Counted from the stretch's first letter, positions 27,502 to 36,270 are shown. The stretch: DNA of 64,000 bases from Thermopolyspora flexuosa (GCF_006716785.1 NZ_VFPQ01000001.1:3348001-3412000); one strand, 5' to 3'. Notes: generated by a model from the sequence alone, not told the origin. Translations and numbers: made by a program.

Positions 27502-27522
27502 GCGGGGCGCCCGGCGCCCCGC
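27502..27522. terminator. Hairpin between convergent genes
   Basis: GCGGGGCGCC-C-GGCGCCCCGC, 10-base arms, between the aldo/keto reductase stop and the stop of the small convergent gene. There is no T-tract. Confidence 0.5.
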
Positions 27523-27543
27523 CTCCGGTAGGGAGGGCGCGGC

Positions 27544-27750
27544 TCACTCGGGGCGGAGCGACATCCCCGAGTACTCGACCCGGTCGTCCTCCAGCAGCGT
27601 GACCTGCTCGACGCCCTGCGCGAGCAGGTCACGCCAGTTCTCCCCGATCCACGACTCGGCGTCCGCCTGGCTGGAGAACAGCTCACGGGGCAGCGAGCGG
27701 TCGGTGATCTCCGCTCCGCGCGCATCCTCGTAACGCCACCGCCAGGCCAT
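27544..27750 (-). CDS. Small conserved actinobacterial protein
   Basis: 68 residues, starting Met-Ala-Trp-Arg-Trp-Arg-Tyr-Glu and containing Gln-Ala-Asp-Ala-Glu-Ser-Trp-Ile-Gly-Glu-Asn-Trp. I recognise this as a widespread uncharacterised actinobacterial type but know no function. It is acidic, aromatic-rich and lacks membrane or metal-binding signatures. It is transcribed alone and divergent from cobU. Confidence 0.75.
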   Translation of the reverse strand: MAWRWRYEDARGAEITDRSLPRELFSSQADAESWIGENWRDLLAQGVEQVTLLEDDRVEYSGMSLRPE

Positions 27751-27874
27751 GCTCTACGCTCCTTCTCACGTCGCTGCTCAGTGACGAGGTCTCCGTTCGC
27801 CGCCGCCCTGGTGCGGCGAGTGCAGCAGACCCTATCCGATCACATCCGACCACACGCCGGGGGGCCAAGGGGGC

Positions 27875-28975
27875 ATGCGGGTACGGCTTCGCGGCACCGG
27901 CGGCCCGCTCGGCTGGCCGGCGCCCGGCTGCCGCTGCGCCTCCTGCGGCCGGGTCCCGCCCGGCCTGCGCCGCCCGATCTCGATCGTCGTGGGCGACCGG
28001 CTGCGCCTCGCCCCAGCCCTCGGCGGCGCCGAGCCCGGGCACGCGGTCGCCGCCACCGCCGACGGGTGGACCGTGACCGGCCCGGACGGCGCCCGGGTGC
28101 TGTACGCCCCCGCGCGCGACGCGCTCCCCGAGCCCTGCCACGGCGGCGACCCCGCGCCGCCGTGCGATCTCGTGCTCATCGACGTGCTCGACGACCCCGG
28201 CCGGCTGGGCGACCTGCGGCGGCGCGGGGTGGTGCACGACCGCACGCCGGTCGTCGCGGTCGGGGCCGACCACCGGGTGGGCGACGAGGCCGAGCTCGCC
28301 CGGCGGCTCGCGCTGTGGGGGGTGCACGCCGTACCCGACGGGACCGTGCTCGAGGTGCGGCCCGGGGCGGTCCGCGTCCTCGCCGGCGGGGACGCGAAGG
28401 CCGAGGTGCTTCCCGGCGATCCGCTCGGGGCGGCCGGCGTGTCCCGGGCGCCGCGGCGCACCCTGCTGCTCGGCGGCAGCGGCTCGGGCAAGTCGGCCGA
28501 GGCCGAGCTGCGGCTCGCCGCGCTGCCCGAGGTGGTGTACGTCGCGACCGGGCCGTCCGGGGAGGGCGACCCCGAGTGGGCGGAGCGGGTGCGGGCCCAC
28601 CGGGAGCGGCGGCCCGCGCACTGGCGCACCGTGGAGACCGTGGACGTCACCGGCCTGCTGCGGGAGGAGGGGCCGCCGCTGCTCGTCGACGGGCTGGGCA
28701 CGTGGCTCGCGGCGGTCTTCGACGCCTGCGGCGCCTGGGAGTCGCGGGCGGGCGCGGCCGAGGTGACGCGCCGCTGCGACGAGCTGGTGGCCGCGTGGCG
28801 GGACACGCCGCGCCGGGTGGTGGCGGTCTCCGACGAGGTCGGCCTCGGCGTGGTGCCCGCCACCGCGAGCGCCCGGGCGTTCCGCGACGCGCTCGGCCGC
28901 CTCAACCAGCGTCTCGCCGCCGAGTCGGAGGAGGTGGCGCTCGTCGTCGCCGGGCGCCTCCTCCCGCTGTCGTGA
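27875..28975 (+). CDS. cobU: Adenosylcobinamide kinase/guanylyltransferase with N-terminal extension
   Basis: Bifunctional CobU enzyme of the cobalamin nucleotide loop: phosphorylates adenosylcobinamide, then transfers GMP to it. The CobU domain begins near residue 195 with the P-loop Gly200-Gly-Ser-Gly-Ser-Gly-Lys-Ser207. About 190 residues precede it; their start (Arg-Gly-Thr-Gly-Gly-x5-Pro-Gly-Cys-x-Cys-x-x-Cys) resembles the metallo-beta-lactamase-like domain fused to CobU in other actinobacteria, but no His-x-His-x-Asp-His motif is present. GGGGGGCCAAGGGGG precedes the ATG. It is coupled to cobS by a GTGA overlap. Confidence 0.87.
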   Translation: MRVRLRGTGGPLGWPAPGCRCASCGRVPPGLRRPISIVVGDRLRLAPALGGAEPGHAVAATADGWTVTGPDGARVLYAPARDALPEPCHGGDPAPPCDLVLIDVLDDPGRLGDLRRRGVVHDRTPVVAVGADHRVGDEAELARRLALWGVHAVPDGTVLEVRPGAVRVLAGGDAKAEVLPGDPLGAAGVSRAPRRTLLLGGSGSGKSAEAELRLAALPEVVYVATGPSGEGDPEWAERVRAHRERRPAHWRTVETVDVTGLLREEGPPLLVDGLGTWLAAVFDACGAWESRAGAAEVTRRCDELVAAWRDTPRRVVAVSDEVGLGVVPATASARAFRDALGRLNQRLAAESEEVALVVAGRLLPLS

Positions 28976-29769
28976 CGGCCGCCCCGGGGCGGGTGCCGCC
29001 CGCCGCCCTGGACGGGCTGCGCCTCGCCGTGGGCCTGCTGAGCGTGCTGCCGGTACGGGTGACCCGGGTGGATCGGGAGACCGCCGGGTGGGCGATGGCG
29101 TTCGCCCCGGCGGTCGGCCTGCTGCTCGGCGGCACGGCCGCGCTCGCCGGCGCGGTGCTGGAAACGTTCACGGGCGCGGGCGGGCTGCTGGCGTCCGCGA
29201 TCGCGCTCGGCCTGCTCGCGCTGCTCACCCGCGGCCTGCACCTCGACGGGCTCGCCGACCTCGCCGACGGCCTCGGCAGCGGCAGACCGGCCGGGCAGGC
29301 CCTGGACATCATGAAGCGCTCCGACATCGGGCCGTTCGGCGTGCTCACCCTCGTCTTCACGCTGCTGGTCCAGGCCGCGGCGCTCGACCGGGCCGGGCCG
29401 GCCGCGCTCGTGGTCGCCGCGGCCACCGGGCGGCTCGCGGTCACCTGGGCGTGCCTGCCGCAGGTGCCCCCCGCCCGGCCCGAAGGGCTCGGCGCGACCG
29501 TCGCGGGCACGGTACGGCCGGCCGCCGCGGCGGCGGCGACCGCGGCGACGGCGGTGGCGGCGCTGCTCGTGGCCACCCTCCCCGGCGGCGAGGCGTGGGG
29601 CGTGACCGCCGTGCGCCACCTGCTCGCGATCGCCGCGGGGCTGGGCCTCGCCTGGGCGCTGCGGCGGCACGCGGTGCGCCGCCTCGGCGGGGTGACCGGC
29701 GACGTGTTCGGCGCGCTCGTCGAGGCCGCGGTCACCGCGGCCCTGGTCACCTGCGCGCTCACCGCCTGA
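28972..29769 (+). CDS. cobS: Adenosylcobinamide-GDP ribazoletransferase
   Basis: Cobalamin synthase, 265 residues, an Ala/Leu-rich membrane protein with about six helices. The diagnostic Gly-Leu-His-Leu-Asp-Gly-Leu-Ala-Asp-Leu-Ala-Asp-Gly-Leu-Gly lies near residues 85-100, followed by Met-Lys-Arg-Ser-Asp-Ile-Gly. GTG at 28972 overlaps the cobU stop. cobT and the other lower-ligand genes are not in the window, so only part of the nucleotide loop is encoded here. Confidence 0.92.
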   Translation: MTAAPGRVPPAALDGLRLAVGLLSVLPVRVTRVDRETAGWAMAFAPAVGLLLGGTAALAGAVLETFTGAGGLLASAIALGLLALLTRGLHLDGLADLADGLGSGRPAGQALDIMKRSDIGPFGVLTLVFTLLVQAAALDRAGPAALVVAAATGRLAVTWACLPQVPPARPEGLGATVAGTVRPAAAAAATAATAVAALLVATLPGGEAWGVTAVRHLLAIAAGLGLAWALRRHAVRRLGGVTGDVFGALVEAAVTAALVTCALTA

Positions 29770-29900
29770 CCCGCACCGGGCTCCGTCGCCGCCCGGCGGT
29801 CGCCGTCGTCCGGCCGCGGCGGCGACACGTGGGCCCCGCGGCACGCCGTACCACGCCTTCGCGGCGGGTTCGAGGGGCGCCGCGTGGCCGGACGCACCGG

Positions 29901-29919
29901 GTGTCGCGGGCCGCGACAC
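29901..29919. repeat. Inverted repeat, possible cobS terminator
   Basis: GTGTCGCGG-G-CCGCGACAC, 9-base arms around one base. It could fold as a hairpin terminating cobS, or be an operator. It abuts the next palindrome. Confidence 0.45.
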
Positions 29920-29935
29920 ACCGATCATGATCGGT
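29920..29935. promoter_or_regulatory. 16-base palindrome upstream of pepA
   Basis: ACCGATCATGATCGGT is a perfect palindrome lying 12 bases before the TAGGAT box, a typical place for an operator. No regulator of this specificity is recognised. Confidence 0.45.
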
Positions 29936-30001
29936 AACGCCCAATGGTAGGATCACCCCCTGTTTATGACCTTGGACAAAGCAGGGCTAGCATCGGGCTA
30001 C

Positions 30002-31489
30002 GTGACCACCGTGAACCTCGACTCGTCCGGTACCCTCCCCGGCGACATCGACGCCCTCGTCGTGGGCGTGCACTCCGGAAGCGACGGGCCGCAGCCGGCG
30101 CCCGGCGCCGAGCACGCCGACCAGGCCCTCGGCGGACGGCTCGCCGCGAGCCTCACCGCACTGGGTGTCACCGGCAAGGCCGGCGAGATCGCCAAGATTC
30201 CCACCCTCGGAGCGGCGCCCGTCCCGCTGATCGCCGTGGTCGGCCTCGGGGACGCGCCGAAGGAGGGCTCCTACGACCTTGAGGTGCTGCGGCGCGCCGC
30301 AGGCACCGCGACCCGTTCCCTGGCGGGCTCGGCGCGGGTCGCGCTCGCCCTGCCCGCCACGAGCGCCGAGCAGACCGAGGCGATCGCCCTCGGCGGACTG
30401 CTCGGCGCTTACACGTTCACCCGGTACCGCACCCGGGACGAGGACAAGCCGCCGGTGCGGGAGCTGACCGTGCTCGGCTCCGCCGCGGGCGCCGACGAGG
30501 CCGTCCGGCGGGCGACCGTGATCGCCGAGTCGGTCACGCTCGTGCGGGACCTCGTCAACACCCCGCCCTCGGACCTGTGGCCCGCGCGGTTCGCGGAGAT
30601 CGCCACCGAGCGCGGCACCGCGGCCGGCCTCGGCGTCGAGGTGCTCGACGAGACCGCGCTGAAGGAGGGCGGCTACGGCGGCCTCGTCGCGGTCGGCCAG
30701 GGCTCGGCCCGGCCCCCGCGCCTGGTGCGGCTCAGCTACCGGCACCCGGAGGCCGACAAGACCCTGGCGTTCGTCGGCAAGGGCATCACCTTCGACTCCG
30801 GCGGCCTGTCGCTCAAGCCCACCACGGCGATGGACTGGATGAAGTCCGACATGGGCGGCGCGGGCGCGGTGCTCGGCGCGCTCATCGGGATCGCGCGGCT
30901 GGGGCTGAAGGTGAACGCGATCGGCTACCTGTGCCTCGCCGAGAACATGCCGAGCGGCACCGCGCAGCGCCCCTCCGACGTGCTCACCACCTTCGGCGGC
31001 AAGACGGTGGAGGTGCTCAACACCGACGCCGAGGGCCGGCTCGTGCTCGCCGACGGGCTCGGCCGGGCCGCGCAGGACTCGCCCGACGTGCTCGTGGACA
31101 TCGCCACCCTCACCGGCGCGCAGATCATCGCGCTCGGCAACCGCACCACCGGGGTGATGGGGAACGACGACGCGCTGCGCGACGAGGTGGTGGCGGTCGC
31201 CAACGAGGTCGGTGAGCCGGCCTGGGGCATGCCGCTGCCCGAGGAGCTGCGCCGGTCGCTCGACTCGGCGGTCGCCGACATCGCCAACGTCCACCCCGAC
31301 CGCGTCGCGGGCATGCTCGCCGCCGCGGTGTTCCTGCGCGAGTTCGTCCCCGACGGCCTGCGCTGGGCGCATCTGGACATCGCCGGGCCCGCGTTCCACC
31401 GCACCGAGCCGTACGGCTACACGGTCAAGGGCGGCACCGGTGCGGGCACCCGGACGCTCATCGGCCTGGCCGCCCGGTACGCGAAGTGA
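30002..31489 (+). CDS. pepA: Leucyl aminopeptidase (family M17)
   Basis: Cytosolic two-metal aminopeptidase, 495 residues from GTG 30002. The C-terminal M17 domain shows Gly-Lys-Gly-Ile-Thr-Phe-Asp-Ser-Gly-Gly-Leu-Ser-Leu-Lys (metal Lys and Asp, active Lys) and Asn-Thr-Asp-Ala-Glu-Gly-Arg-Leu-Val-Leu-Ala-Asp (metal Asp/Glu and catalytic Arg). The first 170 residues are the variable N-domain. GTG 30002 is favoured by a TAGCAT box eight bases upstream (leaderless); ATG at 29966 would add 12 residues. Its place before lpdA and sucB matches Rv2213-Rv2215. Confidence 0.93.
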   Translation: MTTVNLDSSGTLPGDIDALVVGVHSGSDGPQPAPGAEHADQALGGRLAASLTALGVTGKAGEIAKIPTLGAAPVPLIAVVGLGDAPKEGSYDLEVLRRAAGTATRSLAGSARVALALPATSAEQTEAIALGGLLGAYTFTRYRTRDEDKPPVRELTVLGSAAGADEAVRRATVIAESVTLVRDLVNTPPSDLWPARFAEIATERGTAAGLGVEVLDETALKEGGYGGLVAVGQGSARPPRLVRLSYRHPEADKTLAFVGKGITFDSGGLSLKPTTAMDWMKSDMGGAGAVLGALIGIARLGLKVNAIGYLCLAENMPSGTAQRPSDVLTTFGGKTVEVLNTDAEGRLVLADGLGRAAQDSPDVLVDIATLTGAQIIALGNRTTGVMGNDDALRDEVVAVANEVGEPAWGMPLPEELRRSLDSAVADIANVHPDRVAGMLAAAVFLREFVPDGLRWAHLDIAGPAFHRTEPYGYTVKGGTGAGTRTLIGLAARYAK

Positions 31490-31591
31490 GGGTCAAGCCC
31501 GTCACATCGCGCACGCACAAGTGAAAAGATGCCGTTGGACAGGCCGTGATCCGGCACCCGGCGGCACAGAGATCCGACAAGGAGCATTCCC

Positions 31592-32983
31592 GTGGCTGAT
31601 GGCAGCGGCCCCTTCGACGTCGTGGTCCTGGGGGGTGGCAGCGGCGGCTACGCCTGCGCCCTGCGGGCGGCCGAACTCGGCAAGCGGGTGGCGCTGATCG
31701 AGAAGGACAAGATCGGCGGCACCTGCCTCCACCGCGGCTGTATCCCCACCAAGGCGCTCCTGCACTCGGCCGAGGTCGCCGACGAGACCCGTGAGAGCGC
31801 GACGTTCGGGGTCAAGGCCCGGTTCGAGGGCATCGACATGCCGGCCGTGCACGCCTTCAAGGAGAAGATCGTCAGCCGTGCCTTCCGGGGCGTGACCGGC
31901 CTCATCAAGGCGCGGGGCGTCACGATCATCGAGGGCTTCGGCCGGCTCGTCGGGCCGAACCGGATCGCCGTCACGCGCGACGGCCACCAGGAGGTCGTCG
32001 AGGCGGCCAACATCGTGCTCGCCACCGGGTCGGCGCCCAAGACCCTGCCCGGCCTGGAGATCGACGGCGAGCGGATCATCACCAGCGACCACGCGCTCAC
32101 CCTCGACCGGGTGCCGGGCTCGGTGGTGGTGCTCGGCGGCGGCGTGATCGGCGTCGAGTTCGCCAGCATCTGGCGCTCGTTCGGGGCCGAGGTGACGATC
32201 GTCGAGGCGCTCCCCCACCTGCTGCCCGCCGAGGAGGAGTCGAGCTCGAAGCTGCTGGAGCGGGCCTTCCGCCGGCGCGGCATCGGCTACAAGCTCGGCG
32301 TGCGGTTCGAGAGCGTCAAGACCACCGCCACCGGCGTGGTCGTCACCCTCGAGGGCGGCGAGACCCTCGAGGCCGAGCTGCTGCTCGTCGCGGTCGGCCG
32401 CGGCGCCGTGACCGAGGGCCTCGGTTACGAGGAGGCCGGCGTGGTGATCGAGCGCGGCACGGTTAAGGTGGACCAGTACTGCCGCACCAGCGTGCCGGGG
32501 GTGTACGCGGTCGGCGACCTGATCCCCACCCCCCAGCTCGCCCACACCGGGTTCGCCGAGGGCATCCTGGTCGCCGAGCACATCGCCGGGCTCAACCCGG
32601 CGCCGATCGACTACGACGGCGTGCCGCGCATCACCTACTCCGACCCCGAGGTGGCCTCGGTCGGGATCACCTCGGCGACCGCACGTGAGCGCGGTTACGA
32701 GGTCACCGAGTTCGTCTACGACCTGGCCGGCAACCCCAAGAGCCAGATCCTGCAGACGCAGGGCGCGGTCAAGGTCGTCGCGGCCAAGGACGGCCCTGTG
32801 CTCGGGGTGCACATGGTCGGCCGCCGCATCGGAGAGCTGGTCACCGAGGGGCAGCTCATCTACAACTGGGAGGCGCTGCCCTCCGAGGTCGCCCAGCTCA
32901 TCCACGCCCACCCCACCCAGTCCGAGGCCGTCGGTGAGGCGATGCTCGCCCTCGCCGGCAAGCCGCTCCACGTGCACGACTAA
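31592..32983 (+). CDS. lpdA: Dihydrolipoyl dehydrogenase (E3)
   Basis: FAD enzyme that re-oxidises dihydrolipoyl groups of 2-oxoacid dehydrogenases. The 463-residue product has the FAD motif Gly-Gly-Gly-Ser-Gly-Gly near residue 14, the redox disulfide Cys45-x4-Cys50, the NAD motif Gly-Gly-Gly-Val-Ile-Gly near residue 180 and the interface base His440 with Glu445 (His-Pro-Thr-Gln-Ser-Glu). GTG follows AAGGAG. It is 44 bases upstream of sucB and probably forms an operon with it. Confidence 0.96.
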   Translation: MADGSGPFDVVVLGGGSGGYACALRAAELGKRVALIEKDKIGGTCLHRGCIPTKALLHSAEVADETRESATFGVKARFEGIDMPAVHAFKEKIVSRAFRGVTGLIKARGVTIIEGFGRLVGPNRIAVTRDGHQEVVEAANIVLATGSAPKTLPGLEIDGERIITSDHALTLDRVPGSVVVLGGGVIGVEFASIWRSFGAEVTIVEALPHLLPAEEESSSKLLERAFRRRGIGYKLGVRFESVKTTATGVVVTLEGGETLEAELLLVAVGRGAVTEGLGYEEAGVVIERGTVKVDQYCRTSVPGVYAVGDLIPTPQLAHTGFAEGILVAEHIAGLNPAPIDYDGVPRITYSDPEVASVGITSATARERGYEVTEFVYDLAGNPKSQILQTQGAVKVVAAKDGPVLGVHMVGRRIGELVTEGQLIYNWEALPSEVAQLIHAHPTQSEAVGEAMLALAGKPLHVHD

Positions 32984-33027
32984 AAGTGCCCTCACACCAC
33001 ATGCGATAGAAGGAGTCACAGGACACC

Positions 33028-34482
33028 ATGCCGGTCTCCGTACAGATGCCCCAGCTCGGCGAGAGCGTCACCGAGGGCACCGTAACCCGCTGGCTCAAGA
33101 GGGAAGGCGAGCGCGTCGAGGCCGACGAACCGCTCCTCGAGGTAAGCACCGACAAGGTCGACACCGAGATCCCCTCGCCGACGTCCGGCGTGATCACCAA
33201 GATCCTCGTCAAGGAGGACGAGACGGTCGAGGTCGGTGCCGAACTCGCCGTGATCGACCCGAACGCCGCCGAGGGTACGGTCGCCCCGGCCGCGCCGGCC
33301 GCCGAGCCGGCCCCGGCCCCGGCTCCGGCGCCCGAGCCGCAGCCCGCTCCCCCGCCCGCCCCGGCTCCGCAGCCCGAGCCGGCCGCGCCGCCGATCGCCT
33401 CGATCCCGCAGCCCGCGCCGGCCCCGGCTCCGGCCCCCGCGCCGCAGCCCGCCCCCGCTCCGGCCCCGGCCCCGGCTCCGGCGCCCGAGCAGCCGGCCGC
33501 CCCGGCGCCCGCTCCGGCCGCCGAGGGGCCGTACGTCACGCCGCTCGTGCGCAAGCTCGCCGCCGAGCACGGCGTCGACCTGAGCACGATCACCGGCACC
33601 GGCGTCGGTGGCCGGATCCGCAAGCAGGACGTGCTCGAGGCGGCCCGGCGCAAGCGTGAGGCGGCCGCCCAGGCCGCGCAGGCGGCTCCGGCCGCGCCCG
33701 CGCAGGCCCCCGCGGCCCAGCCCGCCGCCGGTCCCGAGCCGGTTCCGGTGGACACCACGCTGCGCGGCCGTACCGAGAAGATGTCGCGGCTGCGGCAGAC
33801 GATCGCCAAGCGGATGATGGAGTCGCTCCAGGTCTCCGCGCAGCTCACCTCGGTGGTCGAGGTCGACGTCACCAAGATCGCCAAGCTGCGCGAGCGGGCC
33901 AAGGAGGACTTCCAGCGGCGCGAGGGCGTGAAGCTCACCTTCCTGCCGTTCTTCGCGCTCGCCGCGGTCGAGGCGCTGAAGCAGCACCCCAAGCTCAACG
34001 CCACGATCAACAACGAGACGAACGAGGTCACCTACTTCGATGTCGAGCACCTCGGCATCGCGGTGGACACCGAGCGCGGCCTACTCGTGCCGGTGATCCG
34101 CAACGCCGGCGACCTCAACCTCGCCGGGCTCGCCCGGAAGATCGCCGACCTCGCCGAGCGCACCCGCACCAACAAGATCAGCCCGGACGAGATCACCGGC
34201 GGCACGTTCACCATCACCAACACCGGCAGCCGCGGCGCGCTGTTCGACACGCCGATCCTCAACCAGCCGCAGGTCGGCATGCTCGGCACCGGCGCCGTGG
34301 TCAAGCGCCCGGTGGTGCTCGACACGGCGGACGGTGAGGTGATCGCGATCCGGTCGATGGTCTACCTGTCGCTCACCTACGACCACCGGCTGGTGGACGG
34401 CGCGGACGCCGCCCGGTTCCTCACCACGATCAAGCGCCGCCTCGAGGAGGGCCGCTTCGAGGCCCAGCTCGGGCTGGAGTGA
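33028..34482 (+). CDS. sucB: 2-Oxoacid dehydrogenase E2 component (dihydrolipoyl acyltransferase)
   Basis: 484 residues: one lipoyl domain (1-80) with the lipoylated Lys43 in Thr-Asp-Lys-Val-Asp; a Pro-Ala linker (about 85-168) built of PA and PAP repeats; a peripheral subunit-binding domain (about 169-206); a second Ala-Pro linker; and the catalytic domain with His453-x3-Asp457 (Tyr-Asp-His-Arg-Leu-Val-Asp-Gly). M. tuberculosis DlaT at the same place has two lipoyl domains; only one is seen here. Succinyl- versus acetyl-transferase specificity cannot be decided. lipB and lipA, needed for lipoylation, follow within 3 kb. Confidence 0.94.
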   Translation: MPVSVQMPQLGESVTEGTVTRWLKREGERVEADEPLLEVSTDKVDTEIPSPTSGVITKILVKEDETVEVGAELAVIDPNAAEGTVAPAAPAAEPAPAPAPAPEPQPAPPPAPAPQPEPAAPPIASIPQPAPAPAPAPAPQPAPAPAPAPAPAPEQPAAPAPAPAAEGPYVTPLVRKLAAEHGVDLSTITGTGVGGRIRKQDVLEAARRKREAAAQAAQAAPAAPAQAPAAQPAAGPEPVPVDTTLRGRTEKMSRLRQTIAKRMMESLQVSAQLTSVVEVDVTKIAKLRERAKEDFQRREGVKLTFLPFFALAAVEALKQHPKLNATINNETNEVTYFDVEHLGIAVDTERGLLVPVIRNAGDLNLAGLARKIADLAERTRTNKISPDEITGGTFTITNTGSRGALFDTPILNQPQVGMLGTGAVVKRPVVLDTADGEVIAIRSMVYLSLTYDHRLVDGADAARFLTTIKRRLEEGRFEAQLGLE

Positions 34483-34515
34483 CCCCTGCGCCCCGCCGCC
34501 CGTGCGGCGGCGGGC

Positions 34516-34549
34516 GGTCCGCCTCCCGGACGCGTCCGGGAGGCGGACC
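34516..34549 (+). terminator. Hairpin terminator of lpdA-sucB
   Basis: A perfect 16-base inverted repeat, GGTCCGCCTCCCGGAC and its complement separated by two bases, 33 bases after the sucB stop. The run that follows has only GTTCCCCT, so it is a T-poor terminator. Confidence 0.7.
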
Positions 34550-34598
34550 GCGGCGCGTTCCCCTCGCGCACCCCACGGGCGCGCGAGCGGCGGCAGGG

Positions 34599-34690
34599 TA
34601 GAGTCTGAGGCCATGCGGGGGCCGGAACGGCGCACGCCGCCGTGGCGGGGCGGTGCCGTACCGGTCCGGATGTGCCGGGCGGTGCGGTGA
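34599..34690 (+). promoter_or_regulatory. Promoter box and possible leaderless upstream ORF before pepE
   Basis: TAGAGT (34599-34604) ends eight bases before an ATG (34613) that opens a 25-codon frame ending in TGA at 34688-34690, ten bases before the pepE start. The peptide is Arg/Pro-rich. The same layout recurs before lipB and lipA. Whether the peptide is made is unknown; the box may simply be the pepE promoter. Confidence 0.4.
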
Positions 34691-34700
34691 GGGAGGCGTG

Positions 34701-35438
34701 ATGAGCACTTCCGGGCAGTCCCACATCGTGGCGATCGGCGGCGGCTCGTTCCGGGCCACGCCGCGGTTCGGGGTGATCGAGCCGACCGGGCTGCTGCGCT
34801 ACGCGCTCGACCTCACCGGGAAGGAACGGCCGCGGCTGTGCCTGCTCGCCACCGCGGTGGGCGACGACTCCGAGTGGCTGCTGAAGATGTACGGCGCGTT
34901 CCGCGGCTGGAACGTCGAGGTGAGCCACCTCGCGCTGTTCCCGATGCCGAACGTGCCCGACCCGCGCGCCTTCCTGCTCGAGCAGGACGTGATCTACGTC
35001 AGCGGCGGCAGCGTGGCGAACCTCATGGCGCTGTGGCGGCTGCACGGCATCGACGAGGCGCTCGCCGAGGCGTGGCGGGCCGGCGTGGTGCTCTCCGGGC
35101 AGAGCGCCGGGGCGCTGTGCTGGCACGTGGGCGGCAACACCGACTCGTTCGGGCCCGAGCTGCGGCCGTGGGCCGACGGCATGGGGCTGCTGCCGTACTC
35201 CTGCGGGGTGCACTACAACTCCGAGCCGCAGCGGCGGCCGCTGCTGCACCGGTCGGTGGCCTCGGGCGAGCTGCCCGAGGGGTACGCCGCGGACGAGGGC
35301 GTGGCGCTGCACTACGTCGGCACCGAGTTCGCGGGGGCGGTGTCGATCGACCCCAAGGGCGCCGCGTACCGGATCGAGCGTGACGGTTCGGGCGGTGTGA
35401 AGGAGCTGCGTATCGAACCGCGCCTGCTCGAGCGGTGA
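34701..35438 (+). CDS. pepE: Peptidase E-like protein (family S51)
   Basis: 245-residue serine peptidase of the S51 family, related to alpha-aspartyl dipeptidase and cyanophycinase. The nucleophile is Ser135 in Ser-Gly-Gln-Ser-Ala-Gly-Ala; the opening Val-Ala-Ile-Gly-Gly-Gly-Ser-Phe and the Val-Tyr-Val-Ser-Gly-Gly-Ser block are typical. GGGAGG precedes the ATG; a reading from 34653 would be unconserved. It is cytosolic and not linked functionally to its neighbours. Confidence 0.88.
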   Translation: MSTSGQSHIVAIGGGSFRATPRFGVIEPTGLLRYALDLTGKERPRLCLLATAVGDDSEWLLKMYGAFRGWNVEVSHLALFPMPNVPDPRAFLLEQDVIYVSGGSVANLMALWRLHGIDEALAEAWRAGVVLSGQSAGALCWHVGGNTDSFGPELRPWADGMGLLPYSCGVHYNSEPQRRPLLHRSVASGELPEGYAADEGVALHYVGTEFAGAVSIDPKGAAYRIERDGSGGVKELRIEPRLLER

Positions 35439-35445
35439 ACTGCTC

Positions 35446-35520
35446 TACGCTGGGGCGGTGAGCAGCGGGGAGCGCCCGCGGCGCTGCCGAGGAGCCCCCT
35501 CCCAGTGGAGATCGGCATGA
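35446..35520 (+). promoter_or_regulatory. Promoter box and possible leaderless upstream ORF before lipB
   Basis: TACGCT (35446-35451) ends six bases before GTG 35458, which opens a 20-codon frame rich in Arg and Ser with one Cys. Its TGA (35518-35520) overlaps the lipB ATG as ATGA, so ribosomes finishing it could restart on lipB. The short frame is inferred from layout only. Confidence 0.45.
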
Positions 35521-36194
35521 GTGAGCTGGCCATCGTCCGGTTAGGGGTGGACGTCCCCTACGAGCAGGCCTGGAGCCTGCAGCGCAAGGTGCACGAACGG
35601 CGCGTCGCCGGGGAGATCGGCGACACGTGCCTGCTGCTGGAGCACGCCCCCGTGTACACCGCGGGCCGGCGGACCCTGCCCGAGGAGCGGCCCACCGACG
35701 GCACGCCGGTGATCGACGTCGACCGGGGCGGCAAGATCGCCTGGCACGGCCCGGGACAGCTCGTCGCCTACCCCGTCATCCGGCTGACCGAGTCGCTCGA
35801 CATCAACCGCTACGTCTGGCTGCTGGAGGAGGCGCTCATCCAGGTGTGCGCCGACTTCGGCGTCACCGCGCGCCGGGTGCCGGGCGTGGGCGGCGTCTGG
35901 GTGCCCGGGGACCCGGCGAGCGGGCTGCCCGACCGGGCGCTGGGCGCGGTCGGCATCCGGGTGCACAAGGGCGTCACCATGCACGGGTTCGCGCTCAACT
36001 GCGCCAACGACCTGAGCTGGTACAACCGGATCGTGCCGTGGGGCGTCAGGGACGGCGGGGTGACCTCGCTGTCGGCCGAGACCGGTCGGCGCCTCACCGT
36101 CGACGAGGTGACGCCCGTCGCCGAGAAGCGCCTCGCGGGAGTGCTCGGCGTGGAGCTCGTCGAGCTCCAGGAGGAGGACCTGCTGCGGCTGTGA
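35517..36194 (+). CDS. lipB: LipB-family octanoyltransferase lacking the Lys/Cys dyad
   Basis: LipB normally moves octanoyl from acyl carrier protein to lipoyl domains through a Cys thioester activated by a Lys. The 225-residue product is a full-length homologue with Tyr-Thr-Ala-Gly-Arg-Arg, Arg-Gly-Gly-Lys, His-Gly-Pro-Gly-Gln-Leu and Met-His-Gly-Phe-Ala-Leu-Asn-Cys. However, the expected Ile-Val-Pro-Cys-Gly is Ile-Val-Pro-Trp175-Gly (TGG at 36039), and the expected Arg-Lys-x-x-Ala-Ile-Gly is Arg-Ala141-Leu-Gly-Ala-Val-Gly (GCG at 35937). Their 34-residue separation equals that of Lys142 and Cys176 in M. tuberculosis LipB. ATG at 35517 follows GGAGA; GTG 35505 is less likely. Activity is doubtful; a sequencing error could explain the Trp but not the Ala. 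Confidence 0.85.
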   Translation: MSELAIVRLGVDVPYEQAWSLQRKVHERRVAGEIGDTCLLLEHAPVYTAGRRTLPEERPTDGTPVIDVDRGGKIAWHGPGQLVAYPVIRLTESLDINRYVWLLEEALIQVCADFGVTARRVPGVGGVWVPGDPASGLPDRALGAVGIRVHKGVTMHGFALNCANDLSWYNRIVPWGVRDGGVTSLSAETGRRLTVDEVTPVAEKRLAGVLGVELVELQEEDLLRL

Positions 36195-36270
36195 CCCCCT
36201 GCCGGGCGGCCGCGGCCGGCGCCCGCGCGGCGGGACGCGGGCCGATGCCGGGCCGATGCCTGAACGGGCA

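Larger units (their letters stand above)
29770..30001. other. Gene-free region upstream of pepA
   Basis: About 230 bases without a gene. It contains two adjacent perfect inverted repeats (29901-29919 and 29920-29935, listed separately) and two TAnnnT boxes, TAGGAT at 29948-29953 and TAGCAT at 29988-29993. The latter ends eight bases before the GTG of pepA. Confidence 0.55.

Noticed and set aside
33290-33530. Tandem Pro-Ala-coding repeat that could be taken for a repeat element
   Set aside because: It is in frame in sucB and is the usual flexible linker between the lipoyl and catalytic domains.
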